In this document: piece after piece, positions 35,871-46,528 of the stretch
Numbering within the stretch: the stretch's first letter is position 1
Layout of the letters: each line of letters begins with the position of its first letter
Translations under genes and position numbers: made by a program
Notes under the pieces: model-generated
Seen by the model: the letters and a program-made list of their open reading frames with translations, nothing else
What the model was told of the DNA's origin: nothing
Database searches by the model: none
Assembly (NCBI RefSeq): GCF_021655075.1
Contig: NZ_PPXX01000102.1
Location: 62,001-126,000, forward strand
DNA length: 64,000 bases
Origin: Clostridium sp. Cult2
GTDB taxonomy: Bacteria > Bacillota > Clostridia > Tissierellales > Tepidimicrobiaceae
Direction of reading: 5' to 3'

Positions 35871-36926
35871 TCACTGAAAAGTTTTTGTGTCTTTATCTCT
35901 AATGTAACTCCTTCTCAATTGCCCGCAGGAAGCACTTATGTCTCCTCCCATTTCTCTACGTATAGTAACTGGTATCCTTGCCTTTTCCAAACCAATTCTA
36001 AATCTTTCAAGGTCCCTCCCTGATGGCCTTTGCTGATTGTACTCTTCAATTGGATTTAAAGGAATTAAATTAATATGGCAATTTAAATCTTTAAGTATTC
36101 TGATTAATTCTTCTAAATCCTCATTTCTATCATTCACACCTTCAATTAAAGTATATTCCATAGTAATTCTTCTATTAGTTTTATCGTAATAATATTTACA
36201 ACCTTGGATTATTTCATTAATTGAGTATTTGTTACCAATAGGCATTATGTCTTTTCTTACACTATCAAAAGGTGAATGTAGTGATATAGACAAAGTTATT
36301 GGTATCCCTTCATCTGCCAGTTTATAAATCTTAGGCACTACTCCACAGGTGGATAGAGTAATATTTCTATAACTTATGTTATGTCCACTTTCATGATGAA
36401 CTATATTTAAAAATTTTATTGTATTCTCATAATTATCTAATGGTTCTCCACTTCCCATTAGGACAATATTGGAAATTCTCTTATCTAAATCCATCTCCAC
36501 ACTATATATCTGATTTAGCATCTCTGAAGGAGTTAGGTTTCTAACAAATCCTTCCTTAGTTGAAGCGCAAAATGAACACCCCATCTTACAACCTACCTGT
36601 GTAGAAATACATGCAGTTAAGCCATGTTTATATTCCATAACTACCGCTTCTATTATATTATTATCTTCTAATAAGAATAAATATTTTTTAGTATTATCTA
36701 TCTTAGAATCGAATCTTTTCAATATTTTTATTCTATTTATCCTTCCAATATTATCTAGCTTGTCCCGTAAACCAATGGAGAACACGAAAATATCCTCAAT
36801 ACTTCTCCCATAGTTTTTATGAAAAAATTCAAATAATTGCTTCCCTCGGTATCTCTTTTCATCTATACTAGCCATAAATTTTTCTAACTCTTCTAGAGTC
36901 AAACTATTAAGTTCAATTTTGTCCAA
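35871..36926 (-). CDS. rlmN: 23S rRNA/tRNA adenine-C2 methyltransferase RlmN
   Basis: A radical SAM enzyme that methylates C2 of A2503 in 23S rRNA and A37 of some tRNAs. About 351 residues. 'CKMGCSFCAS' binds the 4Fe-4S cluster; 'GSGEPLDNY', 'LSISLHSP' and the second catalytic Cys in 'SASCGQLR' (near the C-terminus) are all there. The best start is TTG at 36926, after GAGGTGA; the GTG at 36935 overlaps that site. Confidence 0.95.
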   Translation of the reverse strand: MDKIELNSLTLEELEKFMASIDEKRYRGKQLFEFFHKNYGRSIEDIFVFSIGLRDKLDNIGRINRIKILKRFDSKIDNTKKYLFLLEDNNIIEAVVMEYKHGLTACISTQVGCKMGCSFCASTKEGFVRNLTPSEMLNQIYSVEMDLDKRISNIVLMGSGEPLDNYENTIKFLNIVHHESGHNISYRNITLSTCGVVPKIYKLADEGIPITLSISLHSPFDSVRKDIMPIGNKYSINEIIQGCKYYYDKTNRRITMEYTLIEGVNDRNEDLEELIRILKDLNCHINLIPLNPIEEYNQQRPSGRDLERFRIGLEKARIPVTIRREMGGDISASCGQLRRSYIRDKDTKTFQ

Positions 36927-36980
36927 AAATTTCACCTCATGTTTATTCTAATTCCATATTATATCATATTAAATAGAAAA

Positions 36981-38321
36981 TTAACCATCCTTCTTCTGAA
37001 TTCTTGCAATAAAAAAACCATCAATACCATGTATATGAGGAAATAATTGAATATAACCATTATTTCCTGTTTCAATTTTTTCAGTAGAATCTAATAGATT
37101 ATCAAATCCAGACAAACTAAATTCACTATTTCCATTTAAAAATCCATTTATTATATCTAAATTTTCTTCCTTTCCAATAGTACAGGTACTATATATGATT
37201 ATTCCTCCAGGTTTCACATATTGTTTAGCATTATCCAGTATGTTTTTTTGGATTTTTCTTAATCCATTTATATCTTCTTCTCTTCTATTCCATTTAATAT
37301 CAGGTCTTCTCCTAATAATACCCAATCCAGAACAAGGAGCATCTAGGATACAATAATCCACTTTTCCTACCAGAGATTCATCAAACTTTAATGCATCAAA
37401 TATTTCTGTTTCTATTATATCAATCCCTAATCTAATGGAGTTTTCTTTAACCAGATTTAATTTATGCTCATATATATCCCTACTTATTATTCTGCCTTTA
37501 TTCCCCATCAATTCTGCCATATAAGTGGACTTTCCACCTGGGGCACTACATAGATCTAAAACTAAACTATTTTCCTTTGGATTGGCTATTTGAGCAACTA
37601 ACATACTACTTTCATCTTGTATAATGAAATGGCCTAGTTTAAATTCTTCAATTTCAGTAATCCTAGTTGGATTATGGACTATAATTCCATCCTTAGCATA
37701 TTTAGTTTCACTAGTTATAAAGCCATAATTAGACAATGCCCTTATTAACTTCTCTCTGCTAGTCTTAAGCCTATTAGCCCTAATATTCAATTTGGGTTTA
37801 AGATTGTTTGTCTTGCATATATTCTCAGTAAATTCATAACCATATTCTTCAACCCATCTTTTAACCATCCATTTTGGGTGGGAATACTTAATGGAAAGAT
37901 AATCTAGTTTGTCTTTTTCATCAACTTTCATCAGTTCTTCTTTGTTCCTTGAAAAATTTCTCAATACACCATTAACAAATCCACTAACGCCCTTATGCCC
38001 ATGTCTTTTAGATAAATTAACTGCCTCATTTATAGCTGCTCTATCAGGAATTTTATCCATAAAGGCCATTTGATATACTCCCATTCTCAAAATCTCCATA
38101 ATAGCAGGTTGAATCTTTGTAATCCTTATCTTTGATAGTTTGGAAATAACATGGTCTAAGTACATAAGGTTCTCTATTACCCCATAAACAATCTCTCGTA
38201 TTAAGTTTTGATCCTTTATATCCACTTCCCCTTTTAAATGTTTATTAATGGAATAATTAGAAAAGGCCCCTTTAATATTTATATCCATTAAAATATTTAA
38301 TGCTATTTCCCTAGAATTCAT
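36981..38321 (-). CDS. rsmB: 16S rRNA (cytosine967-C5)-methyltransferase RsmB
   Basis: 446 residues. N-terminal NusB-like helical domain (1-130, 'RAAINEAVNLSKRHG'), then the SAM domain with 'DLCSAPGGKSTYMAE' (about 248-262), 'LDAPCSGLGIIRRRPDIKW' and the catalytic Cys of 'YSTCTI'. Lies between yugP and rlmN. AGGGAGAG precedes the ATG. Confidence 0.97.
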   Translation of the reverse strand: MNSREIALNILMDINIKGAFSNYSINKHLKGEVDIKDQNLIREIVYGVIENLMYLDHVISKLSKIRITKIQPAIMEILRMGVYQMAFMDKIPDRAAINEAVNLSKRHGHKGVSGFVNGVLRNFSRNKEELMKVDEKDKLDYLSIKYSHPKWMVKRWVEEYGYEFTENICKTNNLKPKLNIRANRLKTSREKLIRALSNYGFITSETKYAKDGIIVHNPTRITEIEEFKLGHFIIQDESSMLVAQIANPKENSLVLDLCSAPGGKSTYMAELMGNKGRIISRDIYEHKLNLVKENSIRLGIDIIETEIFDALKFDESLVGKVDYCILDAPCSGLGIIRRRPDIKWNRREEDINGLRKIQKNILDNAKQYVKPGGIIIYSTCTIGKEENLDIINGFLNGNSEFSLSGFDNLLDSTEKIETGNNGYIQLFPHIHGIDGFFIARIQKKDG

Positions 38322-38340
38322 ATATAACTCTCCCTATAAA

Positions 38341-38368
38341 ATATTTTGCCTGGACTTAGCCAGGCAAA
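38341..38368 (-). terminator. Hairpin between yugP and rsmB
   Basis: Minus strand 9-bp stem TTTGCCTGG/CCAGGCAAA (38360-38368 with 38345-38353) followed by ATATTTTA. Moderate terminator inside the long run. Confidence 0.65.
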
Positions 38369-38393
38369 GTATACTCTATTCCATTTTTAATCC

Positions 38394-39089
38394 CTAATCT
38401 CTTCTTCTGCCAAATATGGCTAGAAGCCTTAGAAGTTGAGCAAGAGCTACTAGAGTTGCAGCAACATAAGTCAGAGCAGCTGCACTTAAAACTTCCTTAG
38501 AAGAATCTACTTCATCTCTATAGATTATACCATTTTCCAATTGATATAATGCTCTTCTACTAGCATTAAATTCCACGGGTAAAGTAATAGCTTGGAATAA
38601 AACTACTGAAACGTAAAGTAATATGCCCACTTCTATTAAAACTGGACTAATTACTAAACCCAATAATATCAATATCCAAACAAATCTAGATCCAATACTT
38701 GCAATAGGTGCTATATTATTTCTTGCAATAAGTGGAAAATAGCCTTCCCCATGTTGTATTGCATGGCCAACCTCATGAGCTGCTACAGATACTGCTGCAA
38801 TAGACCTTCCATTATATACATTTCTAGATAATCTAATAACTTTCGTCCTTGGATCATAATGGTCTGTTAGATTGCCTCCTATAGGTTCAACTCTAACATC
38901 AGGTAATCCATTCCTATCCAATATCATCCTTGCCACTTCATATCCAGTATAACCTGAACCACTCTGTACTCTTAAATACTTGTTGAAAGACGATGAAACT
39001 TTAAATTGTGCATACATTGCAAATAGTAAAGCAGGCATTAAGATTAAAAACCAAGTTCCACCTATCCCACCATAATATCCTTGATACAT
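38394..39089 (-). CDS. Membrane zinc metallopeptidase, YugP family (DUF2268-like neutral zinc peptidase)
   Basis: 231 residues. The zinc motif 'AAHEVGHAIQH' (HExxH, about 103-113) lies between an N-terminal membrane helix (about 10-28) and two or three C-terminal helices (about 131-175 and 203-222). The substrate is unknown in the family. It stands between fmt and rsmB, a common Clostridial arrangement. GAGGAGG precedes the ATG. Confidence 0.9.
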   Translation of the reverse strand: MYQGYYGGIGGTWFLILMPALLFAMYAQFKVSSSFNKYLRVQSGSGYTGYEVARMILDRNGLPDVRVEPIGGNLTDHYDPRTKVIRLSRNVYNGRSIAAVSVAAHEVGHAIQHGEGYFPLIARNNIAPIASIGSRFVWILILLGLVISPVLIEVGILLYVSVVLFQAITLPVEFNASRRALYQLENGIIYRDEVDSSKEVLSAAALTYVAATLVALAQLLRLLAIFGRRRD

Positions 39090-39117
39090 ATTATCTCCTC
39101 CTCAAATCATACTGATA

Positions 39118-40047
39118 CTAGCCTAACTTAATATTTACATCCAATTGATTTCCCCTTAGATACTCTGCTACATCCATCTTCCTCTTACCAGGAAATTGTA
39201 ATTCGTCTATAACAATACACGAATCTGCACAATTTACATATATCCCTTCATTAGAAACTTTAATAATTACTCCATTATCTCCATCAATAAATTTTTTTAT
39301 ACTCTTAGCTTTATGAATTTTAACCTTATGGCCTTTATAGATTATATAGGCAGAAGGCCAAGGTTTAAGCCCTCTTATTAGGTTAATAATATTATCTCCA
39401 CTGCTATTCCAATCAATTCTACCAGTTTCCTTTGATATCTTAGGTGCATAAGTGGACAATTCATCATCCTGTGGGGTGCTAGTGATATTCCCACTTTTTA
39501 TATCCTTTAATGTTTCAACAATCAACCTACCACCCAATTGAGACAATTTATCATGAATTGATTCCGAATCATCCTCAGCCTCTATAGGTATTGTCTCAAA
39601 TTTAAGCATATCTCCTGTATCTAATCCTTGCTCCATCTTCATTATGGTTACTCCTGTTTCTTTCTCTCCATTTATTATAGCCCAATTTATTGGAGCAGCC
39701 CCTCTATACTTTGGTAAAAGGGAGGCGTGTATATTTAAACATCCATAGGGTGGTAAATTTAATATATCCTTCTTTAAAATTTGACCATAGGCTGCTACGA
39801 TTATACAGTCTGGTGAAATTTTTCTCAGTTTATCAATAGATTCTTTTGAGTTTACAGAATCAGGTTGATATACCTCTAACCCTAATTCTAAAGCTTTTTC
39901 CTTTATAGGAGTAGCCAGTACTCTTTTACCTCTTCCTCTAGGTTTATCCCTTTGAGTTATTACTAGAGAGATATTGTATCCATTTTCATATAAATATTCT
40001 AAAGATGGAACTGCAAACTCAGGTGTACCCATGAATACAACCTTCAC
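39118..40047 (-). CDS. fmt: Methionyl-tRNA formyltransferase
   Basis: Formylates initiator Met-tRNA with 10-formyl-THF. 309 residues. 'FMGTPEFAVPSLE' (5-17), the active-site 'NIHASLLPKYRGAAPI' (about 107-122, with Asn and His) and 'GLDTGDML' (Asp near 145) are diagnostic. Next to def, whose product removes the formyl group, with a 10-bp gap. Confidence 0.98.
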   Translation of the reverse strand: MKVVFMGTPEFAVPSLEYLYENGYNISLVITQRDKPRGRGKRVLATPIKEKALELGLEVYQPDSVNSKESIDKLRKISPDCIIVAAYGQILKKDILNLPPYGCLNIHASLLPKYRGAAPINWAIINGEKETGVTIMKMEQGLDTGDMLKFETIPIEAEDDSESIHDKLSQLGGRLIVETLKDIKSGNITSTPQDDELSTYAPKISKETGRIDWNSSGDNIINLIRGLKPWPSAYIIYKGHKVKIHKAKSIKKFIDGDNGVIIKVSNEGIYVNCADSCIVIDELQFPGKRKMDVAEYLRGNQLDVNIKLG

Positions 40048-40057
40048 ATAATCACCT

Positions 40058-40534
40058 CTATTCTAATTCTTCATTCTCTTCTTCAGGTATTATTTCTTCT
40101 ATCATCTTATCAATAAATAGTATTCCGTTTAGATGATCAATTTCATGACAAAGAGCTTTTGCCAATAATCCTGTTCCCTCAATTATCTTTTCTTGCCCAA
40201 ATTCATCTAAATATTTAACTTTTACCCTTTCTGGCCTCTTTACAGTTCCAGCCCTATTGGGAACGCTTAAACAGCCCTCTACATCTATATATTCCCCTTC
40301 TTTTTCAAGTATTTCAGGGTTAATAAGCTTAATTGGTCCTTCTCCTATATCTATAACAATTACCCTTCTAAGAACTCCCACTTGAGGTGCAGCTAACCCC
40401 ACCCCTTCATTTTCATACATAGTATCTATCATATCTTCCAATAAAACTTTTATCCTTTCATTTACTTCAGTAACCTCTCTAGATGTCTTTCTTAAAATAG
40501 GGTCTCCTTCATATCTAATCTGTCTAATAGCCAT
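40058..40534 (-). CDS. def: Peptide deformylase
   Basis: 158 residues. The three metal and active-site motifs are '[10 protein letters not shown]' (about 44-53), 'EGCLSVP' (about 87-93, Cys ligand) and '[10 protein letters not shown]' (HExxH, about 128-137). The C-terminus is acidic. Lies between priA and fmt. Confidence 0.98.
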   Translation of the reverse strand: MAIRQIRYEGDPILRKTSREVTEVNERIKVLLEDMIDTMYENEGVGLAAPQVGVLRRVIVIDIGEGPIKLINPEILEKEGEYIDVEGCLSVPNRAGTVKRPERVKVKYLDEFGQEKIIEGTGLLAKALCHEIDHLNGILFIDKMIEEIIPEEENEELE

Positions 40535-40545
40535 ATTAATTCCTC

Positions 40546-43026
40546 CTACAATATTGAATTGGGGTTAATATCTATATTGAATTTAACTCCTGTTAAATTG
40601 ATTTTATTCCTATTATATATACATACCCACTCTATAAGTTTTTTTAACTGATTCATATATTCATCTTTGCTTTTAATAATTATCTGATACCTGTAATTCT
40701 TCTTTATCTTTTCCAAAGGAGCAGGAAAAGGGCCTATAATATTATCCTTCAATTCATTAAGATCGTTCTTTTCCATACTCTCTGTTAAAGCATTATAAAC
40801 TTCCTTTGTTACCACTGCTATATGTTTATTATCCTCTCCATATACTACAATGGATATTAAATTTATAAAGGGTGGATAATTAAATTCTTTCCTCAAAAGG
40901 ATTTCTTTATTATAAAATGCTAAATAATCATGATTTTTTGCATACTGAATACTATAATGATTAGGACTGTAAGTTTGAACAACTACTCTACCTTCAAACT
41001 CGCCTCTTCCAGCTCTACCTGCTACTTGGGTAATTAGTTGAAAAGTTCTTTCAGAAGAACGAAAATCTGGTAGATTTAGACTTGTGTCAGCAGCAATTAT
41101 TCCAACTAAAGTAACATTTTTAAAGTCTAATCCTTTTGCCACCATTTGAGTACCAATTAAGATATCTATCTTTCCATCTTTCATCTTATTAAGAATGGAT
41201 TCATGACTTCCCTTTCTACTAGTGGTATCCATATCCATCCTCTTAACCACTGCTTTTGGGAAATACTTCTTTGTATATTCCTCTACTTTTTCAGTTCCTA
41301 TACCAAAATATTTAATATATTTACTATTACAAGCAGGACATACTTTGGGTGGATCAATAGCCAATCCACAATAATGGCATTTTAATTTATCTTCCTTAAA
41401 ATGATAGGTCATAGAGATACTACATTCATTACATTTTACTACATATCCACATTGTCTGCAAGATACGAAGGTAGAATAGCCCCTTCTATTTAAAAAAAGT
41501 ATAGTTTGCTTACCTGCTCTAAGATTTTCATCAATAGCTTCATATAATTCTCTACTAAATATGGATTTATTACCTGAACTAAGTTCCTCCCTCATATCCA
41601 CTATTTTAACATCAGGTAACTTTTTATCATTTATCCTTTTCTTTAAATTTAATAATTTAATATCCCCATTTATACTCCTATAATAGGATTCTAAAGATGG
41701 AGTAGCTGAACCTTTGACTAAAAAACCGCCTACCTGTTCACATCTCTTTTCCGCTACTTCAATGGCATCATATTTAGGGTTCATAGTGGATTTATATGTA
41801 GATTCATGTTCTTCATCAATAATAATAAGGCCTAAATTATTGAAAGGAGCGAATATAGCTGATCGAGCTCCTACTACTATTTTTACATTACCTTCTTTTA
41901 TTTTCCGCCATTGATCAAATCTTTCGCCAAAAGACAACTTACTATGAAGAACCGCTACATTATCTCCAAATCTTCCGACAAACCTACTAATAGTTTGTGG
42001 GGTAAGAGCAATTTCTGGTACAAGGACTATGGTCTCTTTACCTTTCTTAATCATCTCTTCCACTAACTGAAGATATATTTCCGTTTTCCCACTTCCTGTT
42101 ACACCATGAATTAAAAATTTGTTAGTTTTTTCTTTATTATTAATACTATATAATATAGTATCAACACAATGCTTTTGATCTAAAGATAGTGGAGGCTTCT
42201 TATAAGGTTGAATATCATTCTTGATTGGAGTCCTATATACTTCTTTATCAAAAATTTCAATAATACCTTTCCTTTCCAAAGCCCTTATAGTAGAAAGAGA
42301 ACTATTAGTTTTAACCATCAATTCCTTTGTAGATATTTCATCAATATTCCATAAAAATTTGGCAATTTCCAATTGTTTGTAACTTCTTGTCCCAATAATA
42401 TTTAACATTTCATCATAAGAAATAGATTTATCCTTAATAATAGCAAATTTTTCATACTTTTTTTCTATTGAAGTTTGAATCTCTAAAGAAGTTTCAATAA
42501 TATTCTTTTTTTCTAATTCTCTAATGTCCTTATTAGTTATTTTATTTTTAATAAAACCCTTTAAAACTTCTAGCTCCATCTTACCATCTTGGTTGTTTAT
42601 TATATCAATAATTTCTTTTTCTAAGGGGTTTAAATAATCGTAAATTTCAGGGTTAATCTCTTTTAGAATAATATTGGTTTTGACCTCTTTGAAATCTCCA
42701 GGGGGAAGTACTGTTTGAAAAGCATCATTATAAGGTGATAAATATTTCCTAGATAACCATAAGCTTAATTCTATCATATCTTTGGATATAAGAGGTTTAT
42801 CGTCAATAATATCTATTATCTTTTTTAATCGATATTCTCCCTGATAATCCTCTTGAATCTTAATTACTATTCCCTTAATCACCTTATTCCCTCTACCAAA
42901 GGGTACCAACACCCTCATACCTTCTTCTATGGATTCAACCATATCAGGACTGATTATATAGGTATAAGGTTTATCAGTACTTGAAGCTTTATTATCTATA
43001 ATCACCTGAGCATATTTTCTGTTCAT
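40546..43026 (-). CDS. priA: Primosomal protein N' (PriA replication restart helicase)
   Basis: Reloads the replisome at collapsed forks. 826 residues: N-terminal fork-binding domain (1-100), winged helix, helicase core with Walker A 'GVTGSGKTE' (about 308-316), DEAH-type 'IIDEEHEST', and eight Cys in two zinc clusters ('[13 protein letters not shown]', 'CHYCG', 'CPACNS', about 525-570). Unusually long N-terminal half compared with E. coli (732) but normal for Firmicutes. Confidence 0.98.
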   Translation of the reverse strand: MNRKYAQVIIDNKASSTDKPYTYIISPDMVESIEEGMRVLVPFGRGNKVIKGIVIKIQEDYQGEYRLKKIIDIIDDKPLISKDMIELSLWLSRKYLSPYNDAFQTVLPPGDFKEVKTNIILKEINPEIYDYLNPLEKEIIDIINNQDGKMELEVLKGFIKNKITNKDIRELEKKNIIETSLEIQTSIEKKYEKFAIIKDKSISYDEMLNIIGTRSYKQLEIAKFLWNIDEISTKELMVKTNSSLSTIRALERKGIIEIFDKEVYRTPIKNDIQPYKKPPLSLDQKHCVDTILYSINNKEKTNKFLIHGVTGSGKTEIYLQLVEEMIKKGKETIVLVPEIALTPQTISRFVGRFGDNVAVLHSKLSFGERFDQWRKIKEGNVKIVVGARSAIFAPFNNLGLIIIDEEHESTYKSTMNPKYDAIEVAEKRCEQVGGFLVKGSATPSLESYYRSINGDIKLLNLKKRINDKKLPDVKIVDMREELSSGNKSIFSRELYEAIDENLRAGKQTILFLNRRGYSTFVSCRQCGYVVKCNECSISMTYHFKEDKLKCHYCGLAIDPPKVCPACNSKYIKYFGIGTEKVEEYTKKYFPKAVVKRMDMDTTSRKGSHESILNKMKDGKIDILIGTQMVAKGLDFKNVTLVGIIAADTSLNLPDFRSSERTFQLITQVAGRAGRGEFEGRVVVQTYSPNHYSIQYAKNHDYLAFYNKEILLRKEFNYPPFINLISIVVYGEDNKHIAVVTKEVYNALTESMEKNDLNELKDNIIGPFPAPLEKIKKNYRYQIIIKSKDEYMNQLKKLIEWVCIYNRNKINLTGVKFNIDINPNSIL

Positions 43027-43049
43027 AGAATCATTCCCTTATATTGATT

Positions 43050-43095
43050 AAATAATAAAAGCTAGATAAAGATTGACATCTAGCTTTTATTATTT
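43050..43095 (-). terminator. Hairpin between coaBC and priA
   Basis: 17-bp perfect arms (43050-43066 and 43079-43095) around a 12-nt loop; the minus-strand side ends TTTTATTATTTAATC. The coaBC stop codon is within it. Partial terminator. Confidence 0.65.
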
Positions 43096-44288
43096 ATTAA
43101 ATCTTTAATCTTGTCTATAATAATTTTTGCAACTTGTGATTTATCCAATATAGGATAATCAGTAACTGTACCTTCATTATCTATAATTGTTACTAAATTA
43201 GTATCAGTTTTAAAACCAGCTCCATCTTCAGTAATATCGTTGGCTACTATGAAATCCAGGTTCTTTTTTATCAATTTCTCTTTAGCATTTTCTATAAGAT
43301 CATTTGTCTCAGCAGCAAACCCTACAACTATTTGATTCTTCTTGTTATTTCCAAAATGGGCAGCAATATCTGGATTTCTTATATATTTAATATTTAATTC
43401 ATCCTTCTCCCCATCTTTTTTCTTTATCTTTACATCGCTAACTACTTCTGGTCTATAATCCAAAGGTGCTGCTGCTTTTATTAAAGCATCACAGGATTGG
43501 AATTGCTCCTCTACAGCATTAAACATCTCCATAGTAGTATTTACCCTTATAACTTCAACATCCCCTGGAGATTCTAAATTTGTAGGCCCTGTTATCAGTA
43601 CAACTTCCGCTCCTCTTTTTACAGCTTCTTCTGCTATTTTATATCCCATTTTACCACTTGAATGGTTGGTAACATACCTTACTGGATCTAAAGGTTCTAT
43701 AGTTGGACCAGCAGTTATAACAAATTTTTTCCCAACTAAATCCTTATCATAAAAATTATTTATCACATATTGAACAATATCCATTGGCTCTGCCATCCTG
43801 CCTGGTCCATAGGTTTGGCATGCTAACATACCTACCCCTGGTTTTATAAACTCATAACCCAATTCTTTCAAATAATCCATATTTTTCTGTACAATTGGGT
43901 TTAAATACATGTTGGTATTCATAGCTGGAGCAAATATAACTTTAGCCTTTGTTGCCATAATAGTAGTGGTAAGAAGGTCATCTGCAATTCCATTAGCAAT
44001 TTTACCTATAATATTTGCTGTAGCTGGTGCAATTAAAAATACATCAGCTTTTTCAGCAATAGAAATATGTTCCACATCATAATTTCTTGGCTCCTTAAAC
44101 ATATCTACATAGACTGGATTTAATGCCATTGTCTGAAATGTCAATGGTGAAACAAATTTTTTAGCATTTTCAGTCATAATCACTTCCACATTGGCATTTT
44201 GCTTTTTTAATCTACTTACCAAATCTACAGCTTTATAAGCAGCAATCCCAGCAGTTACACCAACTATAATATTCTTATCTTTAAGCAT
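43080..44288 (-). CDS. coaBC: Bifunctional phosphopantothenoylcysteine decarboxylase/synthetase
   Basis: Steps two and three of CoA synthesis. 402 residues. CoaC half (1-180): flavin-binding 'GVTAGIAAYKAVDLVS', catalytic 'DVEHISIAEKAD' (His), 'PAMNTNMY'. CoaB half: 'ITAGPTIEPLDPVRYVTNHSSGKMG' region (about 193-217), Lys in 'AAPLDYRP'-'IKKKDG' and C-terminal 'DFIVAND'. CoaD is at 24278-24763. Follows rpoZ by 8 bp. Confidence 0.97.
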   Translation of the reverse strand: MLKDKNIIVGVTAGIAAYKAVDLVSRLKKQNANVEVIMTENAKKFVSPLTFQTMALNPVYVDMFKEPRNYDVEHISIAEKADVFLIAPATANIIGKIANGIADDLLTTTIMATKAKVIFAPAMNTNMYLNPIVQKNMDYLKELGYEFIKPGVGMLACQTYGPGRMAEPMDIVQYVINNFYDKDLVGKKFVITAGPTIEPLDPVRYVTNHSSGKMGYKIAEEAVKRGAEVVLITGPTNLESPGDVEVIRVNTTMEMFNAVEEQFQSCDALIKAAAPLDYRPEVVSDVKIKKKDGEKDELNIKYIRNPDIAAHFGNNKKNQIVVGFAAETNDLIENAKEKLIKKNLDFIVANDITEDGAGFKTDTNLVTIIDNEGTVTDYPILDKSQVAKIIIDKIKDLINNKS

Positions 44289-44296
44289 CTTTTCAC

Positions 44297-44506
44297 CTAC
44301 TTAATACCTTTTATTTCAGGTCTACTATATCTAATCTTCCCTTCCATTATTTCCTCAATAGCAATACTTACAGGCTTTGTCGATGATGTTTCTATTAATG
44401 GCTTTGCACCATCAACTATTTGTCTTGATCTTTTAGCTGTCAACATGACCAGAGTATACCTACTATCGGCAATATTTGATAATTCGTTTATTGACGGATT
44501 GTACAT
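44297..44506 (-). CDS. rpoZ: RNA polymerase omega subunit
   Basis: 69 residues. 'SRYTLVMLTAKRSRQIVDG' (about 15-33) is the conserved omega segment that clamps the beta' C-terminus. Follows gmk by 11 bp, as in most bacteria. AAGGAGG precedes the ATG. Confidence 0.95.
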   Translation of the reverse strand: MYNPSINELSNIADSRYTLVMLTAKRSRQIVDGAKPLIETSSTKPVSIAIEEIMEGKIRYSRPEIKGIK

Positions 44507-44517
44507 TAGAAACCTCC

Positions 44518-45120
44518 TTAATCAATAATTTTTTCTATAATATTTTTTAATCTTTTTACTTTTAATTTTTCTGCTCCAATTATCGTTTCAGTTTTTGCTA
44601 CTGCATTCATAACTTCATCATTTATTACAATATAATCATATTCATCTACAAATTCTAATTCTTTAAAAGCATTTTTAAGCCTAATATCTATATCTTCTTC
44701 CGTCTCAGTTCCTCTTTTTTTAATCCTATTTTTCAACTCACTCATAGAAGGAGGAAGCAGAAATATAAACACCGCTTCTGGGTAGGATTTCTTTACTTGT
44801 AAAGCTCCTTGTACATCTATTTCTAATATTACTATTTCTCCATTTTCAACTTGTTCTAATACAAATTTTCTGGGAGTACCATAGAGATTACCATGCACAT
44901 TAGCATATTCTAAAAATTCATTATTCTCTACCATTTTGCCAAACTTCTCTTCATTAATAAAAAAATAATTTACTCCCTCTACTTCTCCCTTTCTAGGCAT
45001 TCTAGTAGTAGCTGATACGGAAAAAACAAGTTTTTCATTCCTTTCCAATATCTTTTTACATATGGTGCCTTTACCGCATCCAGAAGGCCCAGATATCACC
45101 AACAGAAAACCCTTTGACAT
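44518..45120 (-). CDS. gmk: Guanylate kinase
   Basis: Phosphorylates GMP to GDP. 200 residues: P-loop 'SGPSGCGKGT' (9-18), GMP-binding 'TTRMPRKGEVEGVNYFF' (about 39-55) and 'EIDVQGA' Mg site. Note Gly-Lys-Gly-Thr rather than the commoner Gly-Lys-Ser/Thr in the P-loop. Between remA and rpoZ. Confidence 0.98.
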   Translation of the reverse strand: MSKGFLLVISGPSGCGKGTICKKILERNEKLVFSVSATTRMPRKGEVEGVNYFFINEEKFGKMVENNEFLEYANVHGNLYGTPRKFVLEQVENGEIVILEIDVQGALQVKKSYPEAVFIFLLPPSMSELKNRIKKRGTETEEDIDIRLKNAFKELEFVDEYDYIVINDEVMNAVAKTETIIGAEKLKVKRLKNIIEKIID

Positions 45121-45134
45121 TTAATCCTCACTTC

Positions 45135-45401
45135 CTAACCTAAATCTTCTTTTACATTTGATTTATTATTTAATCTTTGAGCAACTGTCTCTGGTTGGAC
45201 AGCTGATAAAATAATATGATCACTATCTGTTACAATTACTGCCCTTGTTCTTCTTCCATAAGTGGCATCAATCAATATTCCGTTATCTCTGGCATCCTGT
45301 ATCATCCTCTTTATAGGTGCTGATTCGGGACTTACAATGGCAATAATCCTATTGGCAGATACTATATTACCAAAACCAATATTTATTAACTTTATACTCA
45401 T
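45135..45401 (-). CDS. remA: Extracellular matrix regulator RemA-like DNA-binding protein
   Basis: 88 residues. '[17 protein letters not shown]' (5-21) and '[22 protein letters not shown]' are the family core; Arg residues in the second motif bind DNA in Bacillus RemA, where it activates biofilm genes. In Clostridia the target is not known. The ATG at 45401 has GGAGG 7 nt upstream; nine codons upstream of it would cover that site. Located between yicC and gmk. Confidence 0.94.
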   Translation of the reverse strand: MSIKLINIGFGNIVSANRIIAIVSPESAPIKRMIQDARDNGILIDATYGRRTRAVIVTDSDHIILSAVQPETVAQRLNNKSNVKEDLG

Positions 45402-45420
45402 ACCACTACCTCCTTTAGTA

Positions 45421-46311
45421 TCATTCAATATTTTGAGCTTGTTCCCTCATTTTTTCCAACTCACTTTTAACATCTATTACATAATTACCTATGACTAAAT
45501 CGTTAGCCTTAGAACCTATAGTATTAATCTCCCTATTCATTTCTTGAATAATAAAATCCAATTTTCTACCCACTGGTTCTGCTTCTTCTAATGCCTTTAA
45601 AAATTGGCTGATATGGCTATTAAACCTAACTATCTCCTCATTTATATCGGATTTATCTGCAAAAAATGCTATTTCATTGTTTAATCTCTCTTCGTCTAGA
45701 TTATATTCTTCATCCAGTAACTCTTCAATTCTATCTTTTAGCTTTTCCTTATACTCTTCTACCACTATGGGTGATCTATTTTCTATTTCCATTACCATTT
45801 TTTCAATCTTTATAATCTGAGATTCCATATCCTTCTTGAGTATAATTCCTTCTTTTATTCTCATGTCCATTACTTTTTCCAAAGCCATATCAAGAGCAGT
45901 CTTTAAACAATCCCAAGTAACATCCTCATCTAATTCCTTTCTCTCCATTTTAATTATTTCAGAAACAGATAATATATGGGATAGTTTTATCTCATCTTTT
46001 ATATTCAATTGGTCCACTATAGTTTCTAAACTATCTTTAAAAGCTTTTGCTAATGGAATATCTACTTTAACATTCATAGCTGATTCGCTAATATATTCCA
46101 AATTTATATATACTTCTACCCTTCCTCTACTAATTCTATTCTTAATCCTTTTTTTAATCTCATCCTCTAAGTAATTAAGATGTTTAGGCATTTTTAATAC
46201 TATATCATTATATCTATGGTTTACAGTTTTAATTTCTAAACTGAAATTATGTATCCCGTCAGTACTCTCTCCCATGCCAAATCCTGTCATACTCTTTATC
46301 ATCGACTTCAT
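45421..46311 (-). CDS. yicC: YicC family protein (stress-induced endoribonuclease YicC)
   Basis: About 296 residues. N-terminal 'KSMTGFG' and '[12 protein letters not shown]' and C-terminal '[24 protein letters not shown]' region are diagnostic. E. coli YicC and its Bacillus homologue (YloC) are RNases. The start is ATG 46311 or 46302; AAGGAGA is 5 nt before the first. First gene of the run that continues to rpe. Confidence 0.95.
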   Translation of the reverse strand: MKSMIKSMTGFGMGESTDGIHNFSLEIKTVNHRYNDIVLKMPKHLNYLEDEIKKRIKNRISRGRVEVYINLEYISESAMNVKVDIPLAKAFKDSLETIVDQLNIKDEIKLSHILSVSEIIKMERKELDEDVTWDCLKTALDMALEKVMDMRIKEGIILKKDMESQIIKIEKMVMEIENRSPIVVEEYKEKLKDRIEELLDEEYNLDEERLNNEIAFFADKSDINEEIVRFNSHISQFLKALEEAEPVGRKLDFIIQEMNREINTIGSKANDLVIGNYVIDVKSELEKMREQAQNIE

Positions 46312-46330
46312 CCTTTCTCCTTCATGAATA

Positions 46331-46358
46331 ATAATATCAACTTATTTATTATTGTCAA
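46331..46358 (-). promoter_or_regulatory. Sigma-A promoter of the yicC-remA-gmk run
   Basis: Minus strand consensus TTGACA (46353-46358), 16-bp spacer, TATTAT (46331-46336). It lies in the 217-bp divergent region before rqcH, where nothing else stands out except a weak -10 (TATAAT) facing rqcH near 46491. Confidence 0.8.
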
Positions 46359-46528
46359 TGGAATTTAAACATTTTAATTATATTTTAAATAAAGATTATA
46401 ATCTTAAAAACTCAAAAAATCCATAGTTTATTACAATATTTTAATATTTATGCCCTAAAACTCATCAGTTTATTTATCTATTACTAAATGATATAATTGT
46501 ATTACTATTAATTTGGGGAGGAATTTTT